Of a stretch of DNA of 12,314 nucleotides, positions 1 to 7,793 are shown one piece after another. The position numbers and the translations under genes were made by a program. The notes beneath the pieces were generated by a model, which was given only the letters and a program-made list of their open reading frames with translations, was not told the DNA's origin and did not search any database. Source of the stretch: Syntrophomonadaceae bacterium (GTDB lineage Bacteria; Bacillota_D; Dethiobacteria; DTU022); NCBI GenBank assembly GCA_003562605.1, contig PWUG01000434.1:1-12314 (forward strand), read 5' to 3'. The number at the start of each line of letters is the position of its first letter. The stretch's first letter is position 1.

Positions 1-2505
1 CGCGAGGAGTACGGAAAAGATATTGCCTATGCCACCAACAACGAACTCGGCTTTGACTACCTGCGCGATAATATGGTCATTTATAAAGAGGATATGGTTC
101 AGCGAAACCAGCATTATGCTATTGTCGATGAAGTTGACAGTATTCTGATTGATGAAGCGCGGACACCGTTGATAATCAGCAGCAGGATTGAAGCAAAGGA
201 AGAATATGGCCGCTGGAAAAATGAAGTAGAACATTTGATTCGCAAGCAGGGCCGCCTGGTTAGCGACTTTTTGAATAATGCTCGTAAAGATCTTGATGCA
301 GAAGCCCGTGAAGAAGCAGCGGAAAAACTTTTATTGGTCCGTCGTGGAGCACCAAAACATAAAAAACTTCTTAAAATGATGAAGGAACAGGGGATGGAAA
401 GGCTGGTTGAACGAACCAAGCAGCGCCTGATGACCGAAAAAAGGCTCAACCATTTTGACGAAGAACTTTATTATATTATTGATGAAGCGACCCGGATCGC
501 CGATATCAAGGATAAAGGTTACCGTGAGCTGGAACGGGTAAATCCCCAGCTGCTTGAACTGCTCCGGCTGGATAAGGATCAGGCTGAAGAGGAGGATGCT
601 GCGGATGAACAGGCAGCCGAAGCTGCAGGCGAGCATCGCCACTATTTTGATCAGCTTATTAAAGCTTATTCTCTTTTTGAGCGTGATGTTGATTACGTAG
701 TTCAGGACGATAAGGTGGTTATTGTGGATGAATTTACCGGACGCCTCATGCCCGGCCGGCGTTATTCAGACGGCCTGCACCAGGCTATCGAGGCCAAAGA
801 AGGTGTAGAGGTACAGGCAGCCACCCGGACCGTAGCTTCTATTACTTTCCAGAACTACTTCCGCATGTATGACAAGATTGCCGGGATGACCGGAACAGCA
901 CTCACCGAGGAAGAAGAATTCCGCAAGATTTACGGCATGGACGTGGTTGCCATACCAACAAATAAGCCACTCATCCGTGAGGAATTATCGGATCTGATCT
1001 ATAAGACCGAGCGGGCTAAATTTAAGGCCACAGTGGAAGAGATTATAGAGTGCCGCCGGAGAGGTCAGCCGGTCCTGGTTGGTACCATTTCCGTTGAGAA
1101 ATCGGAGATGCTGAGCAAGGTCCTCAAAAGGCAGGAAATAGCCCATGAAGTTCTAAATGCAGTCAACCACGCCCGCGAAGCCTATATCATTGCCCAGGCT
1201 GGGCGAAAAGGGGCTGTCACAATTTCAACCAACATGGCCGGGCGTGGAACGGATATTATCCTGGGTGGCAACCCCGAATACCTGGTAAAAGAACAGTTGG
1301 AAAATGAATTCGGAGTTATAGAAAGTGAACTTGACGAAGATGCCCGGGAACGATGGGCAAAACGAGGAGCCGATCTTTTCGGGAAAGCGGTTCAAGAGAC
1401 TCAAAAACAGAGAGAAGAGGTAGTGGCTTCAGGCGGACTTCATGTATTAGGCACCGAACGGCACGAGAGCCGGCGGATTGATAACCAGCTGCGCGGCCGC
1501 TCAGGGCGCCAGGGCGATCCGGGGTCCTCACAGTTCTTTGTTTCACTCGAAGATGACCTGATGCGCCTATTCGGGGGTGATAATATAGCCTCGCTGATGG
1601 ATCGTTTCGGCATCGATGAAGATATGCCTATAGATCATTCCCTGGTCAGCAGGGGCATCGAGAATGCTCAGAAGAAAGTGGAGTCGCGCAACTTTGAAAT
1701 TCGCCGTAACCTGCTTGACTACGATGATGTTCTGAATAAACAGCGGGAAGTTATTTACAGCCAGCGCCGCCGTGTGCTGGAAGGCGAAAACATGAAGGAA
1801 CCGATCCTGGACATGGTCAAAGAGGTCGTCGGCCGCCTGGTTTACGAATACACAGCAGAGCGGGGTTTTCTTGACGATGAAAGTGCCCGTGCTCTGTTGG
1901 AGCGGGCGGAGAATTTTAGTGCCCGCAAAGGTGAAATTGCTTTCGGGGATCTTACCGATCGGGAAGCGGGTGATGTGCAGGATCTGTTGATTGAAGAAGC
2001 AAAAACTTTTTACGAAAAACGGGAAGAAGAACTTAAACCTGAAATTATGCGCGAACTTGAACGCGTAGTGCTGCTGCGGACTGTAGACCGCCACTGGATG
2101 CACTTTATTGATGCCATGCACCAGCTGCGCCATGAAATTCATACCCAGGCCTATGCCCAGAGAGATCCCCTTGTTGAATACAAGAGGCAGAGTTTTGATA
2201 TGTTCGAGGATATGATTCAACAAATCCAGGCCGATGTTGTAAGGGCTGTTTACCAGGTACGAGTTACCGCTGCACCGCAGAGAGAGGCTGTTGCCGGGGA
2301 AGCAACCGGCCTGAGGCCGCGCATAGCAGCAGTCGGCGGAGGCAGTGCAGCAGCCCGGTCCGGACAGGGCAGGCTGCCCGAGCCGGGCAATGTCGACCAA
2401 AGCCGACCTGGTAAACCCGAACCGGTTACCGTTGACAAAGTGGGCCGGAATGAACCCTGCCCCTGTGGAAGCGGTAAAAAGTATAAAAAGTGCTGCGGAA
2501 AATAA
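1..2505 (+). CDS. secA: SecA preprotein translocase ATPase, C-terminal part (5' end outside window)
   Basis: This is the motor ATPase that drives unfolded preproteins through the SecYEG channel. The frame is open from base 1, so the visible 834 residues lack roughly the first 165, including Walker A. Counting from base 1, the DEAD-type box DEVD is at about 43-46, followed by RTPLIIS at 54-60. The preprotein cross-linking region ends near DVDYVV (229-234), and FTGRLMPGRRYS and the TGTA motif follow. The second nucleotide-binding fold carries NMAGRGTDI and an arginine-rich QLRGRSGRQGDPG motif near 495-507. A low-complexity linker (about 757-805) leads to a SEC-C zinc tail with cysteines at about 820, 822, 831 and 832. 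Two segments are longer than in Bacillus subtilis SecA: about 61-228 (roughly 80-90 extra residues) and about 421-478. The gene stops with TAA, and prfB follows after 59 bases, as in many Bacillota. The family assignment is secure. Confidence 0.98.
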   Translation, partial: REEYGKDIAYATNNELGFDYLRDNMVIYKEDMVQRNQHYAIVDEVDSILIDEARTPLIISSRIEAKEEYGRWKNEVEHLIRKQGRLVSDFLNNARKDLDAEAREEAAEKLLLVRRGAPKHKKLLKMMKEQGMERLVERTKQRLMTEKRLNHFDEELYYIIDEATRIADIKDKGYRELERVNPQLLELLRLDKDQAEEEDAADEQAAEAAGEHRHYFDQLIKAYSLFERDVDYVVQDDKVVIVDEFTGRLMPGRRYSDGLHQAIEAKEGVEVQAATRTVASITFQNYFRMYDKIAGMTGTALTEEEEFRKIYGMDVVAIPTNKPLIREELSDLIYKTERAKFKATVEEIIECRRRGQPVLVGTISVEKSEMLSKVLKRQEIAHEVLNAVNHAREAYIIAQAGRKGAVTISTNMAGRGTDIILGGNPEYLVKEQLENEFGVIESELDEDARERWAKRGADLFGKAVQETQKQREEVVASGGLHVLGTERHESRRIDNQLRGRSGRQGDPGSSQFFVSLEDDLMRLFGGDNIASLMDRFGIDEDMPIDHSLVSRGIENAQKKVESRNFEIRRNLLDYDDVLNKQREVIYSQRRRVLEGENMKEPILDMVKEVVGRLVYEYTAERGFLDDESARALLERAENFSARKGEIAFGDLTDREAGDVQDLLIEEAKTFYEKREEELKPEIMRELERVVLLRTVDRHWMHFIDAMHQLRHEIHTQAYAQRDPLVEYKRQSFDMFEDMIQQIQADVVRAVYQVRVTAAPQREAVAGEATGLRPRIAAVGGGSAAARSGQGRLPEPGNVDQSRPGKPEPVTVDKVGRNEPCPCGSGKKYKKCCGK

Positions 2506-2564
2506 AGATCAGAACAATTAATTCTCGATCCTGATTACTGAAAATATAGAAAGCTGGTGGTTAT

Positions 2565-3687
2565 ATGCTGAAAGAATACAGGGATGAGCTGGCCCTTCAG
2601 CAGAAAAGATTTGAGGAAATGAGGGCTTCTCTTTGAATACGATGCGAAGCTGGAACAGCTGCGGGAAATAGAAACCAAAGCCAGTGATATTGCGATGTGG
2701 GAAGATAGCAACCGCACCCAGGATTATTTAAAAAAGCAGGGAAGCCTGCGTGAACAGGTACGCCCCCTGCAGGAACTTGAAAAATTGCTTGAAGAGGCCG
2801 GTGTTTTTATTGAACTGGCTGAAGAAAATGATCTTGATCAAGCGGAGGCGGTCAGGGAAACCGGCCCGATCCTGGAAGAGATTAAAAAACGCCTTGACAA
2901 GATGGAGCTTGAGACTCTTTTCAGCGGGAACTATGACTTCTGCGATGCAATTATGTCGCTTCACCCGGGCGCGGGAGGACTGGAATCGCAGGACTGGGCC
3001 GAAATGCTTCTGCGCATGTATACACGATGGTGTGAGCAAAAAGGTTACCAGTTTGAAATAGTAGATCTGCTTCCTGACGATGAAGCAGGAATTAAAAGCG
3101 CTACAATAATAATCCGCGGTCATGCCGCCTACGGTTACCTGCAGGCAGAAAAGGGGGTGCACCGTATGATTCGGATATCTCCTTTTGACACATCGAAGCG
3201 GCGCCATACATCTTTTGCCTCTGTTGACGTCATCCCCGAAGTAGTAGAAGAAGAGTTTGTCGTTAATCCCGATGATCTGAAGATAGATACTTTCCGATCC
3301 AGTGGAGCCGGAGGCCAGCATGTCAATAAAACTGACTCTGCTGTGCGTATTACCCACCTTCCCACCGGTGTAGTGGTAAGCTGTCAGAGTGACCGCTCTC
3401 AGCACAGCAATAGGCAGCAGGCCATGCGTGTTCTTCAGGCCAGGTTAGCCGAACTACATAGGCAGGAGCAGGCTGAAGAGATAAATGCAGAGCGCGGACA
3501 TCAAAGGGAAATAGCCTGGGGCAGTCAGATCCGGACTTATACTTTTCATCCCTTTACCCTGGTTAAAGATCACCGTACAGGAGTGGAAGTTGGCCAGGTC
3601 GATGCTGTAATGAACGGCCTGCTCGATCCTTTCATAGAAGCATATTTAATTTGGAAAGCACGTGGGAAGATCCCGTTGAAAAAGTAG
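2565..3687 (+). CDS. prfB: Peptide chain release factor 2 (RF2), expressed by programmed +1 frameshift
   Basis: RF2 reads UGA and UAA stop codons and releases the finished protein from the ribosome. The ATG at 2565 follows a modest GGTGG (2556-2560). It opens a 23-codon frame that ends with CTT TGA at 2631-2636. Skipping T2634 moves the ribosome into the frame that stays open to TAG at 3685-3687. The full product is then 373 residues, close to the usual RF2 length. The UGA-specifying SPF tripeptide lies at about 205-207, followed by DTSKRRHTSFASV. The catalytic GGQ is at about 249-251 within SSGAGGQHVNKTDSAVR. SPF separates it from RF1, which has a PxT motif. Autoregulation is expected: low RF2 lets ribosomes pause at the UGA and shift. 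The gene lies 59 bases after secA and is followed by the YitT-type gene after 8 bases, so secA-prfB and the next gene may be one transcript. A start at ATG 2695 would delete the conserved N-terminus and is not preferred. Confidence 0.97.
2621..2637 (+). promoter_or_regulatory. prfB programmed +1 frameshift site
   Basis: The element has a Shine-Dalgarno-like GAGGG (2621-2625), a five-base gap, then the slippery CTT (2631-2633) followed by the in-frame TGA (2634-2636). Reading then resumes with GAA. The classic RF2 site has an SD-like sequence about three bases before CTT, then TGA followed by C. Here the spacing is longer and the base after TGA is A, so the first codon after the shift is Glu instead of the usual Asp. 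The frameshift itself is well supported, because conserved RF2 coding continues on both sides. Confidence 0.9.
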
Positions 3688-3695
3688 GAGATTAG

Positions 3696-4574
3696 ATGAG
3701 AATAAAAAAACCGCAGTTTAGAAAAGGCGAGATAAAAATAGTATTAATTGACATTGTCGGGATCCTGGCCGGGGCGGTAATTCTGGCAGTGGGCATGAAT
3801 ATGTTTATGGTGCCAAACATGCTTGCCCCCGGTGGAGTAAGCGGTTTATCTGTTTTTCTTTACCATATTTTAGGAATGCCGGTCGGCCTGACGATAATCC
3901 TTTTTAACATTCCCCTGTTTATTGCCGGCTACCTGGTTTTAGGCCCGCGAATAATAATTCAAAGCCTTATCGGCACCCTGCTTTTTTCAATCGCCGTGGA
4001 AATCACGGCACCTCTTTTACCACCTGCCACCGATGATTTACTGCTGGCAGCGGTATACGGCGGTGTAGTAATGGGTATTGGAGTTGGCCTGGTCTTCCGT
4101 TTTCGCAGCTCGACCGGGGGCAGTGCCCTGCTTTCGCTGATCCTGGCTAAAACTTCCGGAATCAGTCCCGGCCAGGCCCTTCTTTGGAGTGACCTGGTTG
4201 TTTTATTCCTCGCCGTGTTTGTCTTCGGCAGCGAGCCTGCTATGTATGCCGCTCTTTCACTCTTCGTCAGTATAAAGGTTATTGATGCGATCCTCGAAGG
4301 GCTCGGCCTGGCTAAATCGGCAATTATCATTACCCGCTTTGGCGCCAAGATAAATGAAAAATTACTTTACGAGCTTGGCCGAGGCGTGACAAGGATTGAG
4401 GGACAGGGGGGTTATACCGGCGAGGGACGCGAGGTGCTGCTCTGCGTGGTAACTCGCCAGCAAACGGCCCACCTGAAATCAATAATCTACGATGTAGACC
4501 CCGATGCTTTCTTGATCATCGGCAATGCAACGGAGGTTCACGGCGAAGGGTTTAAAAAAATGCAGCAGCACTGA
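3696..4574 (+). CDS. YitT/YvjA-family membrane protein (DUF161 plus DUF2179)
   Basis: This is a 292-residue integral membrane protein of unknown biochemical function. A basic N-terminus precedes about six hydrophobic spans, roughly at 16-37, 45-58, 61-81, 85-105, 112-133 and 164-180. Two related glycine-rich loops, APGGVSGLS near 45 and RSSTGGSALLS near 138, suggest the internal duplication typical of the family. The soluble C-terminal part (about 215-285, with GRGVTRIEGQGGYTG) looks like the cytoplasmic DUF2179 domain. The start is ATG 3696, with a GGAG (3687-3690) that overlaps the prfB stop, which implies coupling to prfB. B. subtilis carries yvjA, of the same family, just after prfB, so this is probably its positional counterpart. 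The family call is secure. A transport role is only a guess from the topology. Confidence 0.9.
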   Translation: MRIKKPQFRKGEIKIVLIDIVGILAGAVILAVGMNMFMVPNMLAPGGVSGLSVFLYHILGMPVGLTIILFNIPLFIAGYLVLGPRIIIQSLIGTLLFSIAVEITAPLLPPATDDLLLAAVYGGVVMGIGVGLVFRFRSSTGGSALLSLILAKTSGISPGQALLWSDLVVLFLAVFVFGSEPAMYAALSLFVSIKVIDAILEGLGLAKSAIIITRFGAKINEKLLYELGRGVTRIEGQGGYTGEGREVLLCVVTRQQTAHLKSIIYDVDPDAFLIIGNATEVHGEGFKKMQQH

Positions 4575-4628
4575 AAAACTCTTGAAAATCTTGCTGCTTA
4601 AAAACGCGGGGCCGGGGCCGGTTAAAAT

Positions 4629-4657
4629 TTGCAAAATAAGTAAAAATAGATTAAAAT
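4629..4657 (+). promoter_or_regulatory. Candidate sigma-A promoter for ftsEX
   Basis: In the 165-base gap before ftsE, TTGCAA (4629-4634, 4 of 6 consensus) and TAAAAT (4652-4657, 5 of 6) are separated by 17 bases. This predicts a start near 4664 and a leader of about 75 bases. The gap is AT-rich, which makes chance matches more likely. I see no clear terminator after the upstream gene, so read-through from prfB remains possible. Confidence 0.45.
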
Positions 4658-4739
4658 ATGTAGCAGGATACCGGGGAAAATTGTCGAAACCTAACACATG
4701 CCTATATTTCGTTAATTATGCACAGGAAGGTCTGACTGC

Positions 4740-5429
4740 ATGGTCGAAGCAAAAAACATGTGCATGAAGTATGAGAAAGGCGGGCGCTATGCCCTGGAAG
4801 GTTTAAACTTTTTTATAGATCGCGGCGAATTTGCATTTTTTGTTGGATCGAGCGGGGCCGGGAAATCGACGCTTTTGAAGTTAATTATCAGGGAAATTAA
4901 GCCTACCGACGGCACTTTAAAAATTTTTGGCCGGGATGTGGCCCGTTTGCCCCGGCATCGGCTACCCTATTTGCGGCGCAATATTGGGATGGTGTTTCAG
5001 GATTTCAGGCTGATGGAAGAACGGTCGGCGTATGACAACGTTGCTTTTGCCATGGTAGTTACCGGGGCTTCCCGCAAAGATATTCGGAAACGGGTTCCAC
5101 ATGTTCTCGGTCTGGTAGGGCTGCAGGACAAGGCTAAGACGAGGGTTTGCGATCTCTCGGGAGGCGAGCAGCAGCGGGTTGGGTTGGCCAGGGCGATCGC
5201 CAATCGTCCGGCGATGATTATTGCCGATGAGCCGACCGGCAATCTCGATCCCGGAACAACGCTTGATATTATGAACCTGTTGCGCAGCATCAACCTGCGC
5301 GGTGCAACAGTAATTATTGCGACTCATAACCGGGAGATAGTTGACCGCTTTAAAAAGCGAGTCCTCTACCTGGATGGCGGCAAACTTGTAGGTGATGAGC
5401 AGAAGGGGATTTATACCCATGTTCATTAG
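4740..5429 (+). CDS. ftsE: Cell division ATP-binding protein FtsE
   Basis: FtsE is the cytoplasmic ATPase of the FtsEX complex, an ABC-type system that does not move a solute but signals across the membrane to control peptidoglycan hydrolases. The 229-residue length fits the family. Walker A is GSSGAGKST (36-44), and the Q-loop is in FQDFRLM. The signature LSGGEQQR starts at 139, Walker B has D163 and the catalytic E164 in ADEPTGNLDP, and the switch histidine is H196 in ATHNRE. Every residue needed for ATP hydrolysis is present. The start at ATG 4740 follows AGGAAGG (4724-4730) at a nine-base spacing, and MVEAKNMCMKY aligns with a typical FtsE N-terminus. The 3' end overlaps ftsX by 11 bases. 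Confidence 0.97.
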   Translation: MVEAKNMCMKYEKGGRYALEGLNFFIDRGEFAFFVGSSGAGKSTLLKLIIREIKPTDGTLKIFGRDVARLPRHRLPYLRRNIGMVFQDFRLMEERSAYDNVAFAMVVTGASRKDIRKRVPHVLGLVGLQDKAKTRVCDLSGGEQQRVGLARAIANRPAMIIADEPTGNLDPGTTLDIMNLLRSINLRGATVIIATHNREIVDRFKKRVLYLDGGKLVGDEQKGIYTHVH

Positions 5430-6306
5430 TGGATTTTTTTATATTATCGCTGAAACTATTAAAGGCATTTATCGCAACCGGTGGATGTGCATTACTTCAA
5501 CCGGGGTAGTTATTGTAACCCTTTTAATGCTGGGTGTATTCATGCTGGTGAATTTAAATATCAGACACATTACCGATGCGGTAAAAGAGCAGGTTGAGAT
5601 TGTTGTATATATTGATGAACAGGCAGATCAGGAGACCCGTGATCAACTGGGGCTGAGGCTCTCTACGCACAGTGCGGTAAAGGAGGCACTTTACGTATCA
5701 AGTGAAGAACATATGGGCCGTCTCCAGAGGCAGTTGGGCGGCATGCTGGAAGGTTACGATACAGGCCTGGACAATCCACTGCTTGCCTCATATGAAGTGC
5801 GGACGGTTGTTCCTGAATCGGTAGTTGCTCTGGCTGAAGAATTTGAAACTTATCCCGGAGTGTCGGCGGTATTTTACGGCCAGGGTTATGTAGAAAACCT
5901 TTTTGCTGTGACCGGGGTGTTGCAACTGGTTGGATTGGCCCTAATGGCCGGTCTTTCGATTACGGCTGTATTTTTGATTTCGCATACAATCAAGCTGACT
6001 GTTATGATGCGAAAAAGGGAAATTTCAATCATGAAATATGTGGGGGCCACCAACTGGTTTATCCGCTGGCCTTTTGTTCTTGAAGGTCTGATGATGGGCT
6101 TTGTCGGAGCGGTTTTACCGCTGGCTGGTCTATATTACCTTTACCAGTTTTCTGTTGAATGGGTTACCGTCAACAACCTGGTATTTTTAACACTTTTACC
6201 AACACAGCTGGTAATTATTGAACTGGCCAAATATCTTGTTCCACTGGGTACAGGGCTTGGCATACTGGGCAGCATCTTTTCAATGGGCCGTTTTTTAAAA
6301 GTGTAA
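5419..6306 (+). CDS. ftsX: Cell division membrane protein FtsX
   Basis: FtsX is the membrane partner of FtsE; its large outer loop contacts the hydrolase or adaptor that it activates. The 295-residue protein has the standard layout: a cytoplasmic N-terminus, TM1 at about 24-44, an extracytoplasmic domain at about 45-165 (including the IVVYIDEQAD segment), and three more spans near 168-192, 213-237 and 266-288. The conserved RKREISIMKYVGAT motif sits in the cytoplasmic loop after TM2, where FtsX proteins contact FtsE. I chose ATG 5419 because AAGGGG (5403-5408) lies ten bases upstream and the protein then begins MFISGFFYI as in other FtsX. An in-frame ATG at 5392 would add nine residues and has no better binding site. 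The start lies inside the end of ftsE, so translation is probably coupled. Confidence 0.96.
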   Translation: MFISGFFYIIAETIKGIYRNRWMCITSTGVVIVTLLMLGVFMLVNLNIRHITDAVKEQVEIVVYIDEQADQETRDQLGLRLSTHSAVKEALYVSSEEHMGRLQRQLGGMLEGYDTGLDNPLLASYEVRTVVPESVVALAEEFETYPGVSAVFYGQGYVENLFAVTGVLQLVGLALMAGLSITAVFLISHTIKLTVMMRKREISIMKYVGATNWFIRWPFVLEGLMMGFVGAVLPLAGLYYLYQFSVEWVTVNNLVFLTLLPTQLVIIELAKYLVPLGTGLGILGSIFSMGRFLKV

Positions 6307-6359
6307 AGAGATAAAACATACAGAGAGACAAACGCTTAAGTTCAGGGAGGACAAAAATT

Positions 6360-7574
6360 ATGTTTAGCGGGAGTAAAGCCTGGGTAACAATCCTGTTTCT
6401 TGCGCTTTTCCTGGCCGTTGCCTTTAGCTTGCCTGTTTTTGCTGTTACAATTACGAATGATGAAATTGAAGAAAAACAGCAGGAACTGGAAGAGCTTGAA
6501 AAGAAGCAGCGGGATGAAAAAAGCGCTCTTGAACAGCGCATGAACCGTGAAGCTGCTCTAAAAGATGAGCTGATGCAGCTTGAAAACCGTTTGCATGAAC
6601 TGCGTGCGGAGCAGGTCCGCCTGGCCGGTGAAATTAGAAATGTAGAAAAAGAGATAGATTATGTCGAGATGGAATTAGCTGAAGCCGAGGAGCAGCTGAA
6701 GTACCAGGAAGAGTTATTGAATAAACGGCTGCGGGCGATTCAGCAGCATGGTGTGGTTTCTTACGTGGAAGTCCTCTTCGACTCAAGAAGCTTTCCTGAT
6801 TTTTTAACCCGACTGCACAACCTAAGTATTATTGCCTCCAATGACCTGGTCCTTATCGAGGAAATTCAGAAAGAAAGAGATATTATCCAGGTCTGGAAAG
6901 ATGAGTTGGAGGCAAAAAAGGCCAGCCTGGAAAATATGCGCCGTAATGTAGCCGCCAATGAAGCGGAAATTCAGCAGGCTGCTATTGATCGGGAAGTTAT
7001 ATTAGATGAACTGCAGGATGAGATTGAACTAAACCTGAAGGCAATAATTGACCTGGAAGAAGAAGCGCAGCAGCTTGACTCTTTAATCCGCCAGCTTATT
7101 GCTGAAGCGCAAAGCCAGTTTTCCGGTGTTGAAGGAGCTTTGCATTATCCAATTGAGCCTCCTACCTGGGTCAGTTCCGGATATGGGTGGCGCCGAGATC
7201 CATTCAGCGGCGCCCAGGCTTGGCACGGTGGTATCGATATGGCCCCTCATCGTGGAGCGGCAAATTATATTTTGGCTGCAGCCAATGGCAAGGTTATCTT
7301 CTCCGGCTGGAATGGCGGTTATGGCAATTGCATTATGATTGACCACGGTGGCGGTACTGTTACCCTCTATGCTCATATGAGCAGCCTGCTTGTACAGAAG
7401 GGTGAGGTTGTTGGCAAAGGGCAGCGCATTGCCCGGGCCGGAACGACCGGCTACAGTACAGGGGTCCATCTTCACTTCGAAGTCAGGGAATATAATATGC
7501 CTCCGGTTCGATACTATCCCAGCGGCAATCCGGACCACCGTTTTAACCCGGGACCCTACTTTTCAAAGGATTAA
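6360..7574 (+). CDS. Secreted coiled-coil LytM/M23 murein hydrolase (EnvC-like architecture)
   Basis: This is a 404-residue exported protein predicted to cleave peptidoglycan peptides. A signal peptide with a hydrophobic core at about 7-24 and a VFA|VT cleavage site after residue 28 is followed by a long charged Glu/Gln/Lys/Leu-rich coiled-coil region (about 32-250). The C-terminal M23 domain (about 262-400) is complete. Zinc ligands H289 and D293 are in HGGID, H339 is in YAHMSS, and H370 and H372 are in HLHFEV. E. coli EnvC has the same layout but a degenerate site and only activates amidases; this one should be enzymatic. The start ATG 6360 follows GGGAGG (6345-6350), nine bases upstream. 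The gene begins 53 bases after ftsX, which makes it the leading candidate for the hydrolase controlled by this FtsEX. The family call is secure; the pairing is inferred from position and from known FtsEX-EnvC, FtsEX-PcsB and FtsEX-CwlO systems. Confidence 0.93.
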   Translation: MFSGSKAWVTILFLALFLAVAFSLPVFAVTITNDEIEEKQQELEELEKKQRDEKSALEQRMNREAALKDELMQLENRLHELRAEQVRLAGEIRNVEKEIDYVEMELAEAEEQLKYQEELLNKRLRAIQQHGVVSYVEVLFDSRSFPDFLTRLHNLSIIASNDLVLIEEIQKERDIIQVWKDELEAKKASLENMRRNVAANEAEIQQAAIDREVILDELQDEIELNLKAIIDLEEEAQQLDSLIRQLIAEAQSQFSGVEGALHYPIEPPTWVSSGYGWRRDPFSGAQAWHGGIDMAPHRGAANYILAAANGKVIFSGWNGGYGNCIMIDHGGGTVTLYAHMSSLLVQKGEVVGKGQRIARAGTTGYSTGVHLHFEVREYNMPPVRYYPSGNPDHRFNPGPYFSKD

Positions 7575-7606
7575 ACTGGCGGCTTTGTCCGGCAGAGAGT
7601 TAAACC

Positions 7607-7645
7607 AAGGGGCATTAGATTTAAACCGTGAATCTAACGCCCCTT
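7607..7645 (+). terminator. Strong inverted repeat after the M23 gene, possible terminator
   Basis: The arms 7607-7623 and 7629-7645 pair over 17 positions around a five-base loop. There is one A-C mismatch (7614 with 7638) and a U-G pair near the loop. The hairpin starts 33 bases after the M23 stop codon, where an end of the ftsEX operon would be expected. The sequence after the right arm is only loosely T-rich (TTAACTGTTGCCATTTC), so it lacks the T-run of a classic intrinsic terminator. It could instead protect the 3' end of the message. Confidence 0.5.
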
Positions 7646-7716
7646 AACTGTTGCCATTTCTTGTTCTGCCTCCGACTTCCGATTTGCCTGTCGGGGAATA
7701 CAGGATTGAGGTTTTA

Positions 7717-7757
7717 TGTTATCATAGTGAGCAGGCGCCTTTTACAGGGCCTATAAT
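7717..7757 (+). promoter_or_regulatory. Candidate promoters for the ctpA-type operon
   Basis: Two possible -10 elements lie before the protease gene. One is an extended type, TG-T-TATCAT (7717-7725). The other is a perfect TATAAT at 7752-7757, which would give a leader of about 30 bases. Neither has a good -35 hexamer at 16-18 bases. Position after a likely terminator supports a separate transcription unit starting here. The choice between the two is open. Confidence 0.4.
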
Positions 7758-7793
7758 TTATGATTATTGTGAGCATGACAGGAGTTGAGATTA

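Noticed and set aside
1567..2400. 277-codon open frame on the minus strand inside secA
   Set aside because: It is fully antisense to conserved SecA coding, shows no recognisable domain, and is explained by the codon pattern of the real gene.
2634..2636. In-frame TGA in prfB as a pseudogene mutation
   Set aside because: The CTT-TGA context with an SD-like upstream element, and conserved RF2 sequence after a +1 shift, match the known programmed frameshift.
2728..3405. 225-codon open frame on the minus strand inside prfB
   Set aside because: It lies opposite conserved RF2 motifs (SPF, GGQ region), has no clear start signal and no familiar features.
4525..4767. 80-codon + strand open frame bridging the YitT-type gene end and the ftsE start
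   Set aside because: It overlaps both real genes in another frame and has no ribosome-binding site or recognisable product.
5392..5418. Upstream ATG start for ftsX giving nine extra residues
   Set aside because: The ATG at 5419 has AAGGGG ten bases upstream and gives the usual FtsX N-terminus.
7390..7647. 85-codon + strand open frame over the M23 3' end
   Set aside because: It is out of frame with the conserved HLHFEV coding and is a shadow.
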